Positions 1 through 9,123 of a DNA stretch of 25,000 bases are shown one piece after another. Position 1 is the stretch's first letter. Every line of letters begins with the position of its first letter. Below the pieces are notes generated by a model that was not told where the DNA came from, ran no database searches, and saw nothing but the letters and a program-made list of their open reading frames with translations. The position numbers and the translations under genes were made by a program. This stretch comes from Cryptococcus deneoformans JEC21. Taxonomy: Eukaryota > Basidiomycota > Tremellomycetes > Tremellales > Cryptococcaceae. The DNA is taken from contig NC_006687.1 in assembly GCF_000091045.1 (NCBI RefSeq), forward strand, positions 912,501 through 937,500. The letters run 5' to 3'.

Positions 1-8
1 AGGATAGA

Positions 9-704
9 ATGAGGAAGCGAAGGAAGACCAGTGCCTGGCCAAAGAACAGAGAGCTTGAGGTGAGTCCTGACTGTTGGTTATGATGAATTGAGCTCATTGC
101 TTGCCTTGAATGTAGGACTGGGTCCACGCAAACGTGCGCAGGATCATCGATATGCCTCCTTCCGGTGACAAAAGCCTGTATTCAAAAGACAAATGGCCCA
201 ATTACGATCCCGAGGAAGCACCTAACGGTTATGTCGAAGATCCCGAAAGCAGGAAGGTCTTGTGGAGGCCAAACTGGGAGAACTTGAGGAACGCCTTGTG
301 AGTAGCATCTTTAGGACCTTTCCCATAGCAGCTACTGATTTCTCGGAATTAGCTTCGGTAACCTCGTTGATGTAGCTGTCAAGGCCTGTGAAGACGATAG
401 GAAGAGCCTTAAACTCGAGTGTCCTTCGACGGAGGAAACCAGGGATCGAGTGGTGGCCTACTTGAAGAACATCGCCAAACGCAAGTGCGGCAAGCAATCC
501 AAGAAGGAGGCGGATGAGAAGAGGATCCTGGGAAGGACGCGTACTGTGTGAGTATTTGGTCAGTTTCTCAGGCGCAGGTCAGTCACTAATGCCACTTTGC
601 AGTTCCGTCAGTGGATCAAGAAAAACTGGGAGTCACTCTCTCTCAGCAAATGCCGCGAGGCGTCTGATGACCCTCTGCCGACGTTAGTAACTGATTATGG
701 ATAG
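9..704 (+). CDS. Uncharacterised multi-exon protein, possibly 5'-partial
   Basis: Proposed exons are 9-59, 116-297, 353-545 and 603-704, giving 175 residues. Introns of 56, 55 and 57 bp carry GTGAGT, GTGAGT and GTGTGA donors and TAG/TAG/CAG acceptors. The first exon is rich in Arg and Lys (start MRKRRKTSAW). The middle has a Trp/Asn/Pro-rich stretch (KWPNYDP, LWRPNWENLRN), followed by an acidic then lysine-rich helix (VVAYLKNIAKRK). The C-terminus is IKKNWESLSL...VTDYG. The last splice is ambiguous: a GTGAGT donor two bases further on would give a different tail ending QQMPRGV. The frame is open to base 3, so the true start may lie left of the window. I do not recognise the family and assign no function. 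The Lys/Arg content could suit a nuclear or nucleic-acid-binding protein, but that is inference only. Confidence 0.5.
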
Positions 705-1541
705 AAGGTGAGGCGTGTGTAGAAGAAATGGTAGGGGCCGGGAGACGATGAGAACCAAAGGGCTCGTTGTTGGTAGCTAGAGGAGTCGTTGTGAATGGGC
801 GAGGTGATTGAGGGGACTGGGGTAACAAATGATCCAAGGGTCCCTGGAGGGGAAGGAGGTCGCGGTGGTCAAGTCATGTCCGGTACCGCATAACTTTGCC
901 AGCGACAGGACAGAGAGGACATCGGCAGCGGACAAGAGTTTTGAAAGGCTACACCGATGCGATGTCAGACAGATATCCCGACTTAACCTCTCGTCTAATG
1001 TACTCACAATGCTCATCCCTTCACTTATAGATTGAGCCTCAATGGGCGCATCTCTTGAGTAAGGCTTATAAGACCGACTATGTGAAAGTTGTGAGCAGTT
1101 CTTCGTGCTGCATGTAGCTTCGCAAAGTGATGGTAATTGGGACCTCTACTCACCGGAAGGAGCTCAAGAAGCCTGAAGGAACCATGGTTTTAGCTTCAGA
1201 GAAAGGGCGAAATAGTGAATATGAGTAGATACACTAGCCTATCGCCACCCCGCCAAGTCAGCAAAGTCATGTACAGTATGAGATTTCCTCTCGTCGACAT
1301 ACACGGATATCAGTCCGGAGAGACGCTGGGAGCCAAGCTTGTTGGTCAGATATTTTATAAGGATTGTGATGTGACTTGAGGGGTAAAACAGAGATAGAAG
1401 TATGTGGAACTTAAAAGAATTTGAGGAGAATCGTTTGGTGCTCGGAATTCGTACTGAGGTATGAAACGTGGGTTTCAGACGAGGAATCAGACGTGGTCCG
1501 GTATGTCACCCGCATGAACCAAACAAAAATCAGATGGTCTG

Positions 1542-1662
1542 CGCCGCCCCAGTTACAGCCCGTCGGCAGGCGGCGTGCCGCGCCCTGTCGCGGCAGAATC
1601 ATAGGCGTGCTCTGAAATTTTCGTCATGCCAGGTGGCAGGCCTTCCACGCCGTCTGCCGCGG
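1542..1662. repeat. GC-rich cluster of inverted repeats (back-to-back hairpins)
   Basis: CGCCGCC (1542-1548) pairs with GGCGGCG (1569-1575). Directly after it, TGCCGCG (1576-1582) pairs with CGCGGCA (1589-1595) across a 6-nt loop. The segment near 1560-1577 is also an imperfect inverted copy of 1646-1662 (cacgccgtctgccgcgg), so alternative pairings are possible. The surrounding DNA is ordinary AT-balanced intergenic sequence. The pairing is seen directly; whether it acts as RNA structure, DNA cruciform or neither is unknown. Confidence 0.5.
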
Positions 1663-1925
1663 AAGAGTCAGGCGACCCTTTCCCACAGTGTAGTGAAACA
1701 TGGAAGGCGGTAAATGAAGTAGAAATGGCGAAACGCTAGAAAGAGGAAGTCTGGAACCTGAAACCTGGATTGTTTCGGAATTCACCAGCCGCCAGCAGCC
1801 AGCACTGCAGCTATTTTCTAGAGCACCAACAGCACCTACGTACAATTTATTTCGAGCCGAAGACGAATGACCGATGAGGATAGGAGATTTATGATCTCGC
1901 CCAGGTACGAAGAATAATCGAAGGG

Positions 1926-1950
1926 AAAAAAAGGGGAGATCTTAATCTCC
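1926..1950 (-). terminator. Hairpin followed by T7 on the minus strand (possible Pol III-like end)
   Basis: GGAGAT (1935-1940) and ATCTCC (1945-1950) form a 6-bp stem with a 4-nt loop. On the minus strand the hairpin is followed within two bases by seven T residues (1932-1926). This looks like the 3' end of a Pol III transcript, but I find no A/B-box promoter upstream on that strand, so it may be chance. Confidence 0.2.
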
Positions 1951-2612
1951 ACTCAAACAGCAACAAGCGGCCCTCGGCCCATCTTACACTCGCGTCTCGC
2001 ATCATGGCGTATAATAAATGGAGCAAGGAGTATCGAGCATTGAAGCAAAGAAGAAGGGCATCATTCATTATCGTTCATCTGTTTCATAGTATGTAGCATA
2101 ATAGCGCACGGGGGAAAAGGAGAGTGGAGAATGGAAGATGGAGAAAGAGCTGAGGTATAGTCGTAAGCGACCGCGCGTTAGGACACAAATGGACAGCGGT
2201 CCGCGAGCAACGAACGGTGCGACACGTTTTGAGGGTTTGAGGTCCTTGAGGCGAGAATTGCCGAACACAAAGAACAGAGGTCATCATTGCACAGTGTACA
2301 ACTGGGAAACAGAGGATAGGTAGAAAACAGAGGCGTACATATTGCATAATTCCATACATGGCGCATGCAGAACATGGGATTCAACGGAAGACCCAGCGGA
2401 TACCTGATAAAGTGGGAAATGGAATCGTAGAAGACGAAGAAGCCTCGATCGTTTCAATAAATTTCATTTCGATAGATATTTAATTGGTAACTATAGGCGA
2501 TAACACTAAATAAATAATTAAAAAACCAATTAAGTCCGCGATTCTGCAAATTTGGCGCTCGGCCAATTTACTGCATGAGCGAAGACTTCCTGCTTTATCC
2601 GTTACCCGCTAT

Positions 2613-2653
2613 CCGCTTACCTGCTGTTAAACCCTTTTCACCCCGGTAAGCGG
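2613..2653. repeat. Inverted repeat, 9-bp perfect arms
   Basis: CCGCTTACC (2613-2621) and GGTAAGCGG (2645-2653) are perfect reverse complements separated by 23 bases, about 330 bp upstream of the RING gene start. Similar words (ttatccgttacccgct) lie just to the left. It may be a pair of sites for a dimeric transcription factor; this is inference. Confidence 0.4.
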
Positions 2654-2827
2654 TAATACATTTAATTATCCGATCACACTTGTCAGACGACTGCAGACCC
2701 CCCAAATTCCAGCAGCAACCCTAGATCTTATTAACTTAGTATGTTGACACGTGAGTGAAGTTTGACAAGCCTAATTTTCATTGAGTCTTTTTGTAAATGC
2801 TAGAAAGGCGCGAGAAATATGAAGTGA

Positions 2828-2835
2828 TGACGTCA
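2828..2835. promoter_or_regulatory. CRE/ATF-type palindrome TGACGTCA
   Basis: A perfect TGACGTCA palindrome lies about 145 bp upstream of the RING ligase ATG. This is the classic binding site of CREB/ATF bZIP factors, known in fungi for Atf1/Sko1-type stress regulators. Its position fits a proximal promoter element. Function is inferred from sequence only. Confidence 0.4.
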
Positions 2836-2979
2836 AGGTTTATGTGCTCGTATCATTATTAGCGCATCATCCCGGTGACTCGCCGCCTTCACGCAGCAGA
2901 TATACCAAATCAACTGACGTTCCAGTCTCTAATACTACTCCTGTCTCCCCACAATACACCTCGTTTTATCTTCGCAATA

Positions 2980-5195
2980 ATGCCTGACCCCGCTCCGTTT
3001 TGGCTGTGCCATGAGGTTAGAAACACCATCACTTACTCCACTGCTCATTCTAAAACGCTGACAAATATCCCGACTTATCTGACTTATGTAGTGTGGTGCA
3101 CAAATGCGACCAGTCACAGTGCGTTTTCGCCTTCCGTTGGACGTCCTAACGGAATGTGTAGATTGACGGAACGCCCCATTGTGCATCATGTAACGGGGAA
3201 TTCATTGAAATTGTATGTTATCGCTATGTCCACCCACTGGACAATGGACTTAATAACTTATAAACGTCTCGCCTCTGTTCAAAAGCTCGATCCTGAAGTC
3301 AACCCTGATCCTGACTATGAACTGCCTCCTCCACCACCCACTCGACCTGGTCAACAAACACCGTCTCGCTTTGATCCGCATTTCTTGTCCAACTTTCCAC
3401 CTCCTCAGTCTGAAGGATCATCGTCACCAGCTCGTCAAAGAGACACCAATAATACTGGGAATTTCCTATCCAGCCTCTTCAGTATGCTCGGAACCGGTTC
3501 TCGGCAAGGAAGCGAAGAAACACCTCGGCGACCACCTCCATCCTTTCACGGGGAACCCTCTGCTTCGCAAAGAAATGGTCAATCCCAGAATACAGATCGT
3601 CCGGGAATGCGAACCTACGCTTTTAATTTCGGAAACGCTCGTGGAAGTGTAACAATTGGAAGCTTTGGCTCAAATTTGGGGCGCCAAGGGTATAGAATGA
3701 ATAATGACCCCACATCGCCGTCAGGCAATCTGTTTAACGACCCGGATCCGTTTAGAGCGTAAGGTTTTGTCAATCAATGCTATTTAGGGCTTGGAGGTTG
3801 CATTATTGTAGTTAACGACGTCTTTAGGGATCCATTTGATGCTAGATTCCGGCCTCCGGGGGATGGCAACCGTGACATTAATGGGGACATGCCATTACCG
3901 TTGGGCGCCAATGAAGCCGTATGGAATCTTCATGTCCTTGAAGAAGTAGCCCTGACATTCATGTTTGCTACTAGCTTCAACTCATTGCGGCACTCCTTGA
4001 TGGTAATCCTCCCCCTAATATGGGCAATCTAGGAGACTTCGCGACTTCAGACGGTGTGTGTTCTCAGGATGCAAAAACATTTCTAATGTGGTTTGTCAGC
4101 GGACTTCATGAGAATATTGCAGGAGACTTTCATGGAGGCCGCCGGGCCCCAGGGGCCTGTACCCGCCAATGAGACTGTCATCGAAGGCTTACCAAGGTTC
4201 ACGTTTGACTCTGGTTCTTTGGGTAGGTTGGGTCCAATCAAGTAACTTTCGCTGCATACTGATCCGATCATCAAACATCCAATCCTTAATAGCAAAAAGC
4301 CAATTCAGAGACTGCCCTGTGTGTAAAGATGATTTCGAGATTGGTAATGAAGTGATGCTCATCCCATGTGGGTAAGTTGAGCGACTCTCATGTACTCTAC
4401 GTCATTAACTCTTTTCCAACTCATAAATGTGTTTGAAGACATATCTATCATCCGGATTGCCTAGTGCCTTGGCTTCGGCAAAATGGCACATGTCCTGTCT
4501 GGTGCGTTCATCCCTCCGTCGGATTTATTGGTGGCCTATTAACTTGCCCATTATAGTCGATTTTCCCTTGTCAGTGAGGATGAACAACCGAATAACCAAA
4601 GAACACCCAATGTTGGGACCGAGCATACCCGCAATGCCGAAGAAGAAAGACCTGCTACACCTACTATACCTGCTGCTGTGTCAAATTTCTTCAGGAATCT
4701 CTTCGGCGGCTCTGAATCTCAACCTTCAACCCCCAGGGCTGCCGCTGGAGGAGGGCATGGAAGTAATGCTTCACAGGACCCTCATTCATCCGTGAACGTA
4801 GTAAGCGAATCTACAATATCTGCAGATGCGTCTTCTCGCCATTCACCTACTATTCACGGTGCTACACGACGGGAGCAAGTTCAACCGTGTGATGAAGTAG
4901 CATCCGAAGGATCATCTAATGATTCTCTTGTCCGTGTTTATCCTGAGCATTCGTCGGGTGAGACTCACGGAGATGGCGCTACCGATGGGGAGGCAGGAAG
5001 GATTGCTGAACAAGAGCAGCAGGTGGCATCGAGAGATAGATTGGCGGATAGAGTCAACAGAGATTTCAATGAACGATGGCAGAGGTTGAGAAGGGAGCGG
5101 GAGGAGGACGATACTGTTTAGTAAGCCTCGGTTTCATCATATGCTTCGAAATGGACGACTAACTTGACACATGCAGTCATCCGGATCTTGATTAG
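2980..5195 (+). CDS. RNF126/RNF115-like RING-H2 E3 ubiquitin ligase
   Basis: Eleven exons: 2980-3015, 3092-3118, 3162-3212, 3286-3758, 3828-3918, 3975-4053, 4100-4222, 4293-4371, 4439-4501, 4557-5120, 5177-5195 (534 residues, phases consistent). The N-terminus is a BCA2-type zinc ribbon, CHEC (Cys10, Cys13) paired with CASC (Cys28, Cys31), which in RNF126/RNF115 binds ubiquitin and the BAG6 quality-control complex. A Pro/Ser-rich low-complexity linker follows. The RING-H2 finger spans residues 301-341: Cys301, Cys304, Cys319, His321, His324, Cys327, Cys338, Cys341, with the E2-contacting Trp331 in LVPWL. The tail is long and ends in a Glu/Arg-rich helix. Family knowledge suggests a cytosolic E3 acting in protein quality control. 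The least certain splices are intron 1 (GTTAGA donor) and the short introns 2 and 5. The gene runs toward the convergent Scm3-like gene. Confidence 0.88.
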
Positions 5196-5534
5196 TATGC
5201 ATTCCGAGAGTGAAACTCATTAAATCCATTAGCATTAAAAGCGAATAGAAACGAATAGTCATGAAGTTGTACTTGTAAATGGAACACTTGAAACTCTTTC
5301 CATGCATGCTGCGATATCATTGCGGTTCCGTAGTTCGCATATAATAGGTGGGTATCAGGATCCCTGAATTAATTTGACCGCCCGACGAGTCCCAGAGTAG
5401 TACTTTTATACAACCATGTATGACAACATTATTATTATTATTACACTATACTCAAATCCAGCTAGCTCTTCAGAAGAGCTTTTTTTCCACTCATCGCTCC
5501 ATCTTCTGCCTATGCGTCCAAAGTCACTGGCCGG
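5196..5534. other. Convergent 3' intergenic region
   Basis: This 339-bp space separates the 3' ends of the RING gene (+) and the Scm3-like gene (-), so it should hold both polyadenylation regions. It includes a short ATT microsatellite at about 5428-5442. I see no gene in it. Confidence 0.6.
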
Positions 5535-8500
5535 TCATTTATACGCAGCAACACTGCCCTCCCTCCACATTCTCCCGCCATCGTCAGTTTCTTCATCAAG
5601 ACCCCACTCGAGCCCAGCCTCGTCACCAATTTCCTTTGCTACCCTTTGTAAATCCATCAAAACTTTACCCTTCCTGGTAGGTGCCGTCTTTGGAATCTTA
5701 GAGCCAGGTGACATTATAGACCGCTGTGCTTTTGGTGTTCGCAAGGCACCGGGCGGCGCCATTGAAAGACTTCGCGACCTTGCTCGAGCGCGAACGACTA
5801 CAGCCGGCAAAGAAGTTAATCTAATATGTGAAGGAGCAGGTGAGGATGTTGAAAATGTGCTAGTTGAATTCTTGAGTTCTTTAGGAGTAGACAGTGAATT
5901 TGGATGGGTCGAACGTTTGGCAGGAAGCGGGGGAGGGAGCATGAGCCGTGCCTGTGGGTTACCACCACTGCCAGACGATGGATTTTGTGGGTCGGATACT
6001 GGACGAGGCTGAGAAGGCCTATAGCTCGATGGAGGAGTGGGAAGCGTATATTTGGAGCTTGCTTGAGATGATGAGCCTAAAGTCGGCCTAAACAAGCCCA
6101 TTGATGGCACAAGCGTTTTTACCATATCTGACGGCAGTCGGCCTGTATGCTCCGGCCCTAGTTTGATTCCGACATCTGCGGCCCTCACGCTCCACTCAGT
6201 CCTAATAGGGCTAGAACTGTGTTTCGGAGACGATGAACAGGCTATGATAGATGATGAATCAATATTTGACAGTAAATCCAGTTCGTCTTCACTACCCTCT
6301 TCATCAGAAGATGGGTGACGCATGGGAGAACGAATGAGGGAAAAACGGGTACGTTTAATGCTAGACGAGGATGACTGAAGCCCAAGAGTGTCTGATGGAC
6401 GTCGTAGAGCACTCTTATGAGGAAGCGAGGTAGCAACATTGTCGCTGGACAAAGATGCACTTCGCATACCGTCAGTAGACGGGGGCGGAGTTGGGTGATA
6501 CATAACCCCGGTCTGCTTGTAGGCGTCTGTGACATAATTGCTTGATATCGGATGTGTTAATGAAACGGATGGCGAAGGAGTAGGACGTGCAGCTTGAGTG
6601 GGAACAGGGGAAAAGATATCGGGACGAGGAGGTGAAGAAGGTGGAAGTGACAACAGCGGGGATCTTGACGGCTTATGAAGGGAGGCAATGGGTGGGGATG
6701 AAGGCGCGACAGACGACGTCGGAGGGGGTGACGGGAGCGGTGCCGTTTCTTGGGGCTTGCGAATGAAGTTGCTAGAAGGCTCGCGGGGCGGTAGTGCGGT
6801 ATCTGTCGTAAAGCGGGGGTCGTCATCATCACTGACGGATTCGATGACACGGCGCCTATGTTTTCTAATCGCAGATGATGATCTCAAGGACGGAACCTTC
6901 ATGTTGAGAAGAGGCGAATGTTTTGTTCTCAGCTGGGGTGTGTCAGTTGACACATTAACCTGTGAGGGGTTGCTCTCCCCCTTCGCGACATCGACAGGTG
7001 TCACTGTATGTGTGTTCGCAGTCGAAGAATGGATTGCCCGCTTTCTCCAGTTGCACCGCCTGTATGAATGTCTTCCCAGACATACTCCTGCCGTCTTCGC
7101 TCTCTCCCCACCTGCTTCTCGGCAAAGTCTACATGTCCTCTGTTTGGTTGGCCCGGCCCCCTCGACCAACCGAGTATCAGCGGCAAAAGACTTGCCTGAC
7201 GGTCGACTATGCGTCGCCGATTTTCGTGCTAACCCACAGAATAATCAGTTGTGTCATTTTTTGAACTCCATAAGATAGACGCACCAAACTGCTCGAATGA
7301 CCCTGATGAATCCTCAAAAATGCAGCTGTCAGTCCTTCCTGGACAGAAGGGAGCTTGATCCTTTCTAGTGCCACCAGCGGCACGACAGCTGTCACATCTG
7401 AAAAGCTTTTCATCATACCTTTTGATAGTCTCTGTTGAGTTTGACGGTTTCCTGAGTTGAATAATCGAATGATTTCCAGATGATGTATCCTCCATTGGTC
7501 GTTCGCCGGGCATGCGCTTTTTTCCTTTGCTCTTGGATAATGCTGAAGAGCCACTTGTCGCTGAAGAACCACTTAGTGAACGACGTATCCGAGCCGGAGG
7601 TGGGGTGAAAAGATCTGCAAGAGTAGGAGTCGAAATAGACTTGGGAACGCAATCCAAGAGATGGTGCTCAGAAGGTTTTTCCTCCATGCCACCGGTTGAC
7701 TTGGATCGAGGACGAGGTGGGATCACCACTTCGATGATGGTGCGTCGTTTCGGTCGCCGTGATACGATAGGGGTGCCCTATAGGAAGTCAGTTTGCGGAA
7801 ACATGGTGTCTTTACGAACACACGCACATGCAAGCTTGATAAAGCTGATAAATTATCTCGAACACCTTTCTCCTCCGCATCACTATCGCTGATGGCTTCT
7901 AACTCATCCTCCGAAGAGGCCTTGTTGTCCGACGCGAAAAGGTCATCTAAGGTGGGAAGAGGAAGAATCTGAGTGCCCCGCGATCTTGGAGATACATCTA
8001 AATATTCTTCAAAGCCTGCAGGTTTCTTCGAGTCGTGTTCAGACAGAGAATCTTCGTCCTCGTTATCCGATCCAAAGGTCGATTTTCGCCGTTGTTCCGC
8101 ACGCATGAATTCTCTGAAGTCTGCATCATCCTCCTCCGTCCAAGCTTGATGGAATCCTTCCACTTCTTCCCATTCCGGAAGTTGAGGGTCCAGACCTGCC
8201 TTCTCATCCCAGTCTCCCAACTCATCCTCGTCCGACTCGAAGTCATGACCTCCTCCTCCCGTCGATTCTCCATCATCACCTTCCTTTTGTCCAAACCACA
8301 TGGGTTGTTGCAGAGCTCTCAGCTTGCCCCTATCCTTCACTATTGTTCCTGTTGCCAGGTCAATCTCGTCATCATCCTCGACATCCCGATATTTCTCAAA
8401 CAATAAATCCCAGCTTGATTTGAGCTTGTCTCTTGATTCTTGTCGTCGGCGAGCTAGCTCCTCTTTTTTCCACTGCTCTCGACTGAAAACGGAACCTGAC

Positions 8501-8679
8501 CTGATCCTTACCCCTGTGGTAGTGAATGGAGCAGAATAATGAGGAGAAAATGGTTGATTACTAGCTCCATACTCGTAAGGAAAGATTGAACCCCCACGGC
8601 GGAATGCAGGAGAAGAAAAGGAAGGGCGGAGATGGGACGGATTTGAAGGGCCTGCTATGGGGGTTGCAGGAGAGAACAT
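5535..8679 (-). CDS. SCM3: Scm3/HJURP-family CENP-A chaperone with two Cys4 modules
   Basis: Three exons on the minus strand: 8679-7828, 7777-7285 and 7228-5535 (1012 residues). The first ATG of the frame, at 8679, is taken as start because the upstream extension begins only with TTG. Residues about 71-123 match the Scm3 core: a basic helix (RRRQESRDKLKSSWDLLFEKY) followed by DEIDLATGTIVKDRGKLRAL. In the family this binds CENP-A/H4 and delivers it to centromeres. Two similar Cys modules follow: Cys412, 415, 429, 436 and Cys481, 484, 498, 507, both of form C-x2-C-R-x-A-G-G-x-R-x7-C-x-G-R. They probably bind zinc and may touch DNA. The rest is Ser/Pro-rich and disordered with many basic SP sites, typical of CDK-regulated centromere proteins. 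The Scm3 call rests on the core motif; the cysteine modules are seen directly, their role inferred. Confidence 0.75.
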
Positions 8680-9123
8680 TGTCAGGGCCGGGGGCTTTTG
8701 TGCCCATGGATGGGGGAGAAAGATGGACGGAGGGCGATCGATATGTGTGAAAGTAAGAGTAATAGTGGACAAGGAAACAACAATGCAAAGAAGTCACGCT
8801 CGCCTTTCGTGGTGTTTACGTCCTAGCACTCAAATCAAACCGCCGCGCTAATTAGACTCCATCAAATAAATAATTATAAAACCTCGCGTCTGATTATTTT
8901 CGTCAATCATGAATTTCGTTGGTTGACTACGCTACTAATGGAATAATTCATGTCCAGACGTCCCCACGCATAATCATGCATAACCATCCATGCTCTCCTA
9001 ATGGACGTCGCTATCAGTCATATCTACAGCTAAATGAAATCACTTCTTCACTCGATCAATGGATTTCATTCAGGCGAAGTCGCGTGCGAAAATAAGGATG
9101 GATATCTTGACTTTACATCCCGC
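8680..9123. promoter_or_regulatory. Upstream region of the Scm3-like gene; ACGCGA motifs
   Basis: This 444-bp space separates two minus-strand genes. It must hold the Scm3-like promoter and the chitin synthase 3' end. On the minus strand it has ACGCGA at 8889-8884 and again at 9085-9080, resembling MluI-box/MBF (G1/S) sites. That would suit a cell-cycle-regulated chaperone, but two hexamers are weak evidence. The rest is AT-rich, with no gene seen. Confidence 0.3.

Larger units (their letters stand above)
705..2979. other. Long intergenic region without a convincing gene
   Basis: The open frames here are short (under 95 codons), overlap on both strands, often lack an ATG, and show no recognisable domain or plausible intron chain. 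I see no tRNA A/B boxes and no transposon coding sequence. The region holds a GC-rich set of hairpins (1542-1662), a small hairpin beside an A7 tract (1926-1950), an AT-rich stretch around 2440-2530, an inverted repeat (2613-2653) and a bZIP-type palindrome (2828-2835). The right-hand few hundred bases are presumably the promoter of the RING gene. An unrecognised non-coding RNA gene is possible. Confidence 0.6.

Noticed and set aside
1411..2384. Several 60-90 codon frames on both strands in the gene-poor stretch
   Set aside because: They overlap each other, several start with TTG rather than ATG, and none shows a domain or sensible composition.
2440..2540. AT-rich stretch as transposon LTR or replication origin
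   Set aside because: No terminal TG...CA pair, target duplication or other supporting sign could be seen.
705..2979. tRNA or 5S rRNA gene
   Set aside because: I found no GGTTCGANNCC-type B box with a matching A box on either strand.
2875..3762. Uninterrupted 295-codon plus-strand frame
   Set aside because: Its left part reads through three introns of the RING ligase gene; the zinc-ribbon cysteines appear only after splicing. Only 3286-3758 is a true exon.
5416..6012. 198-codon plus-strand frame
   Set aside because: It is the opposite strand of the low-complexity C-terminal part of the Scm3-like gene.
8680..8772. N-terminal extension of the Scm3-like protein
   Set aside because: It would start at TTG; the first ATG of this frame is at 8679.
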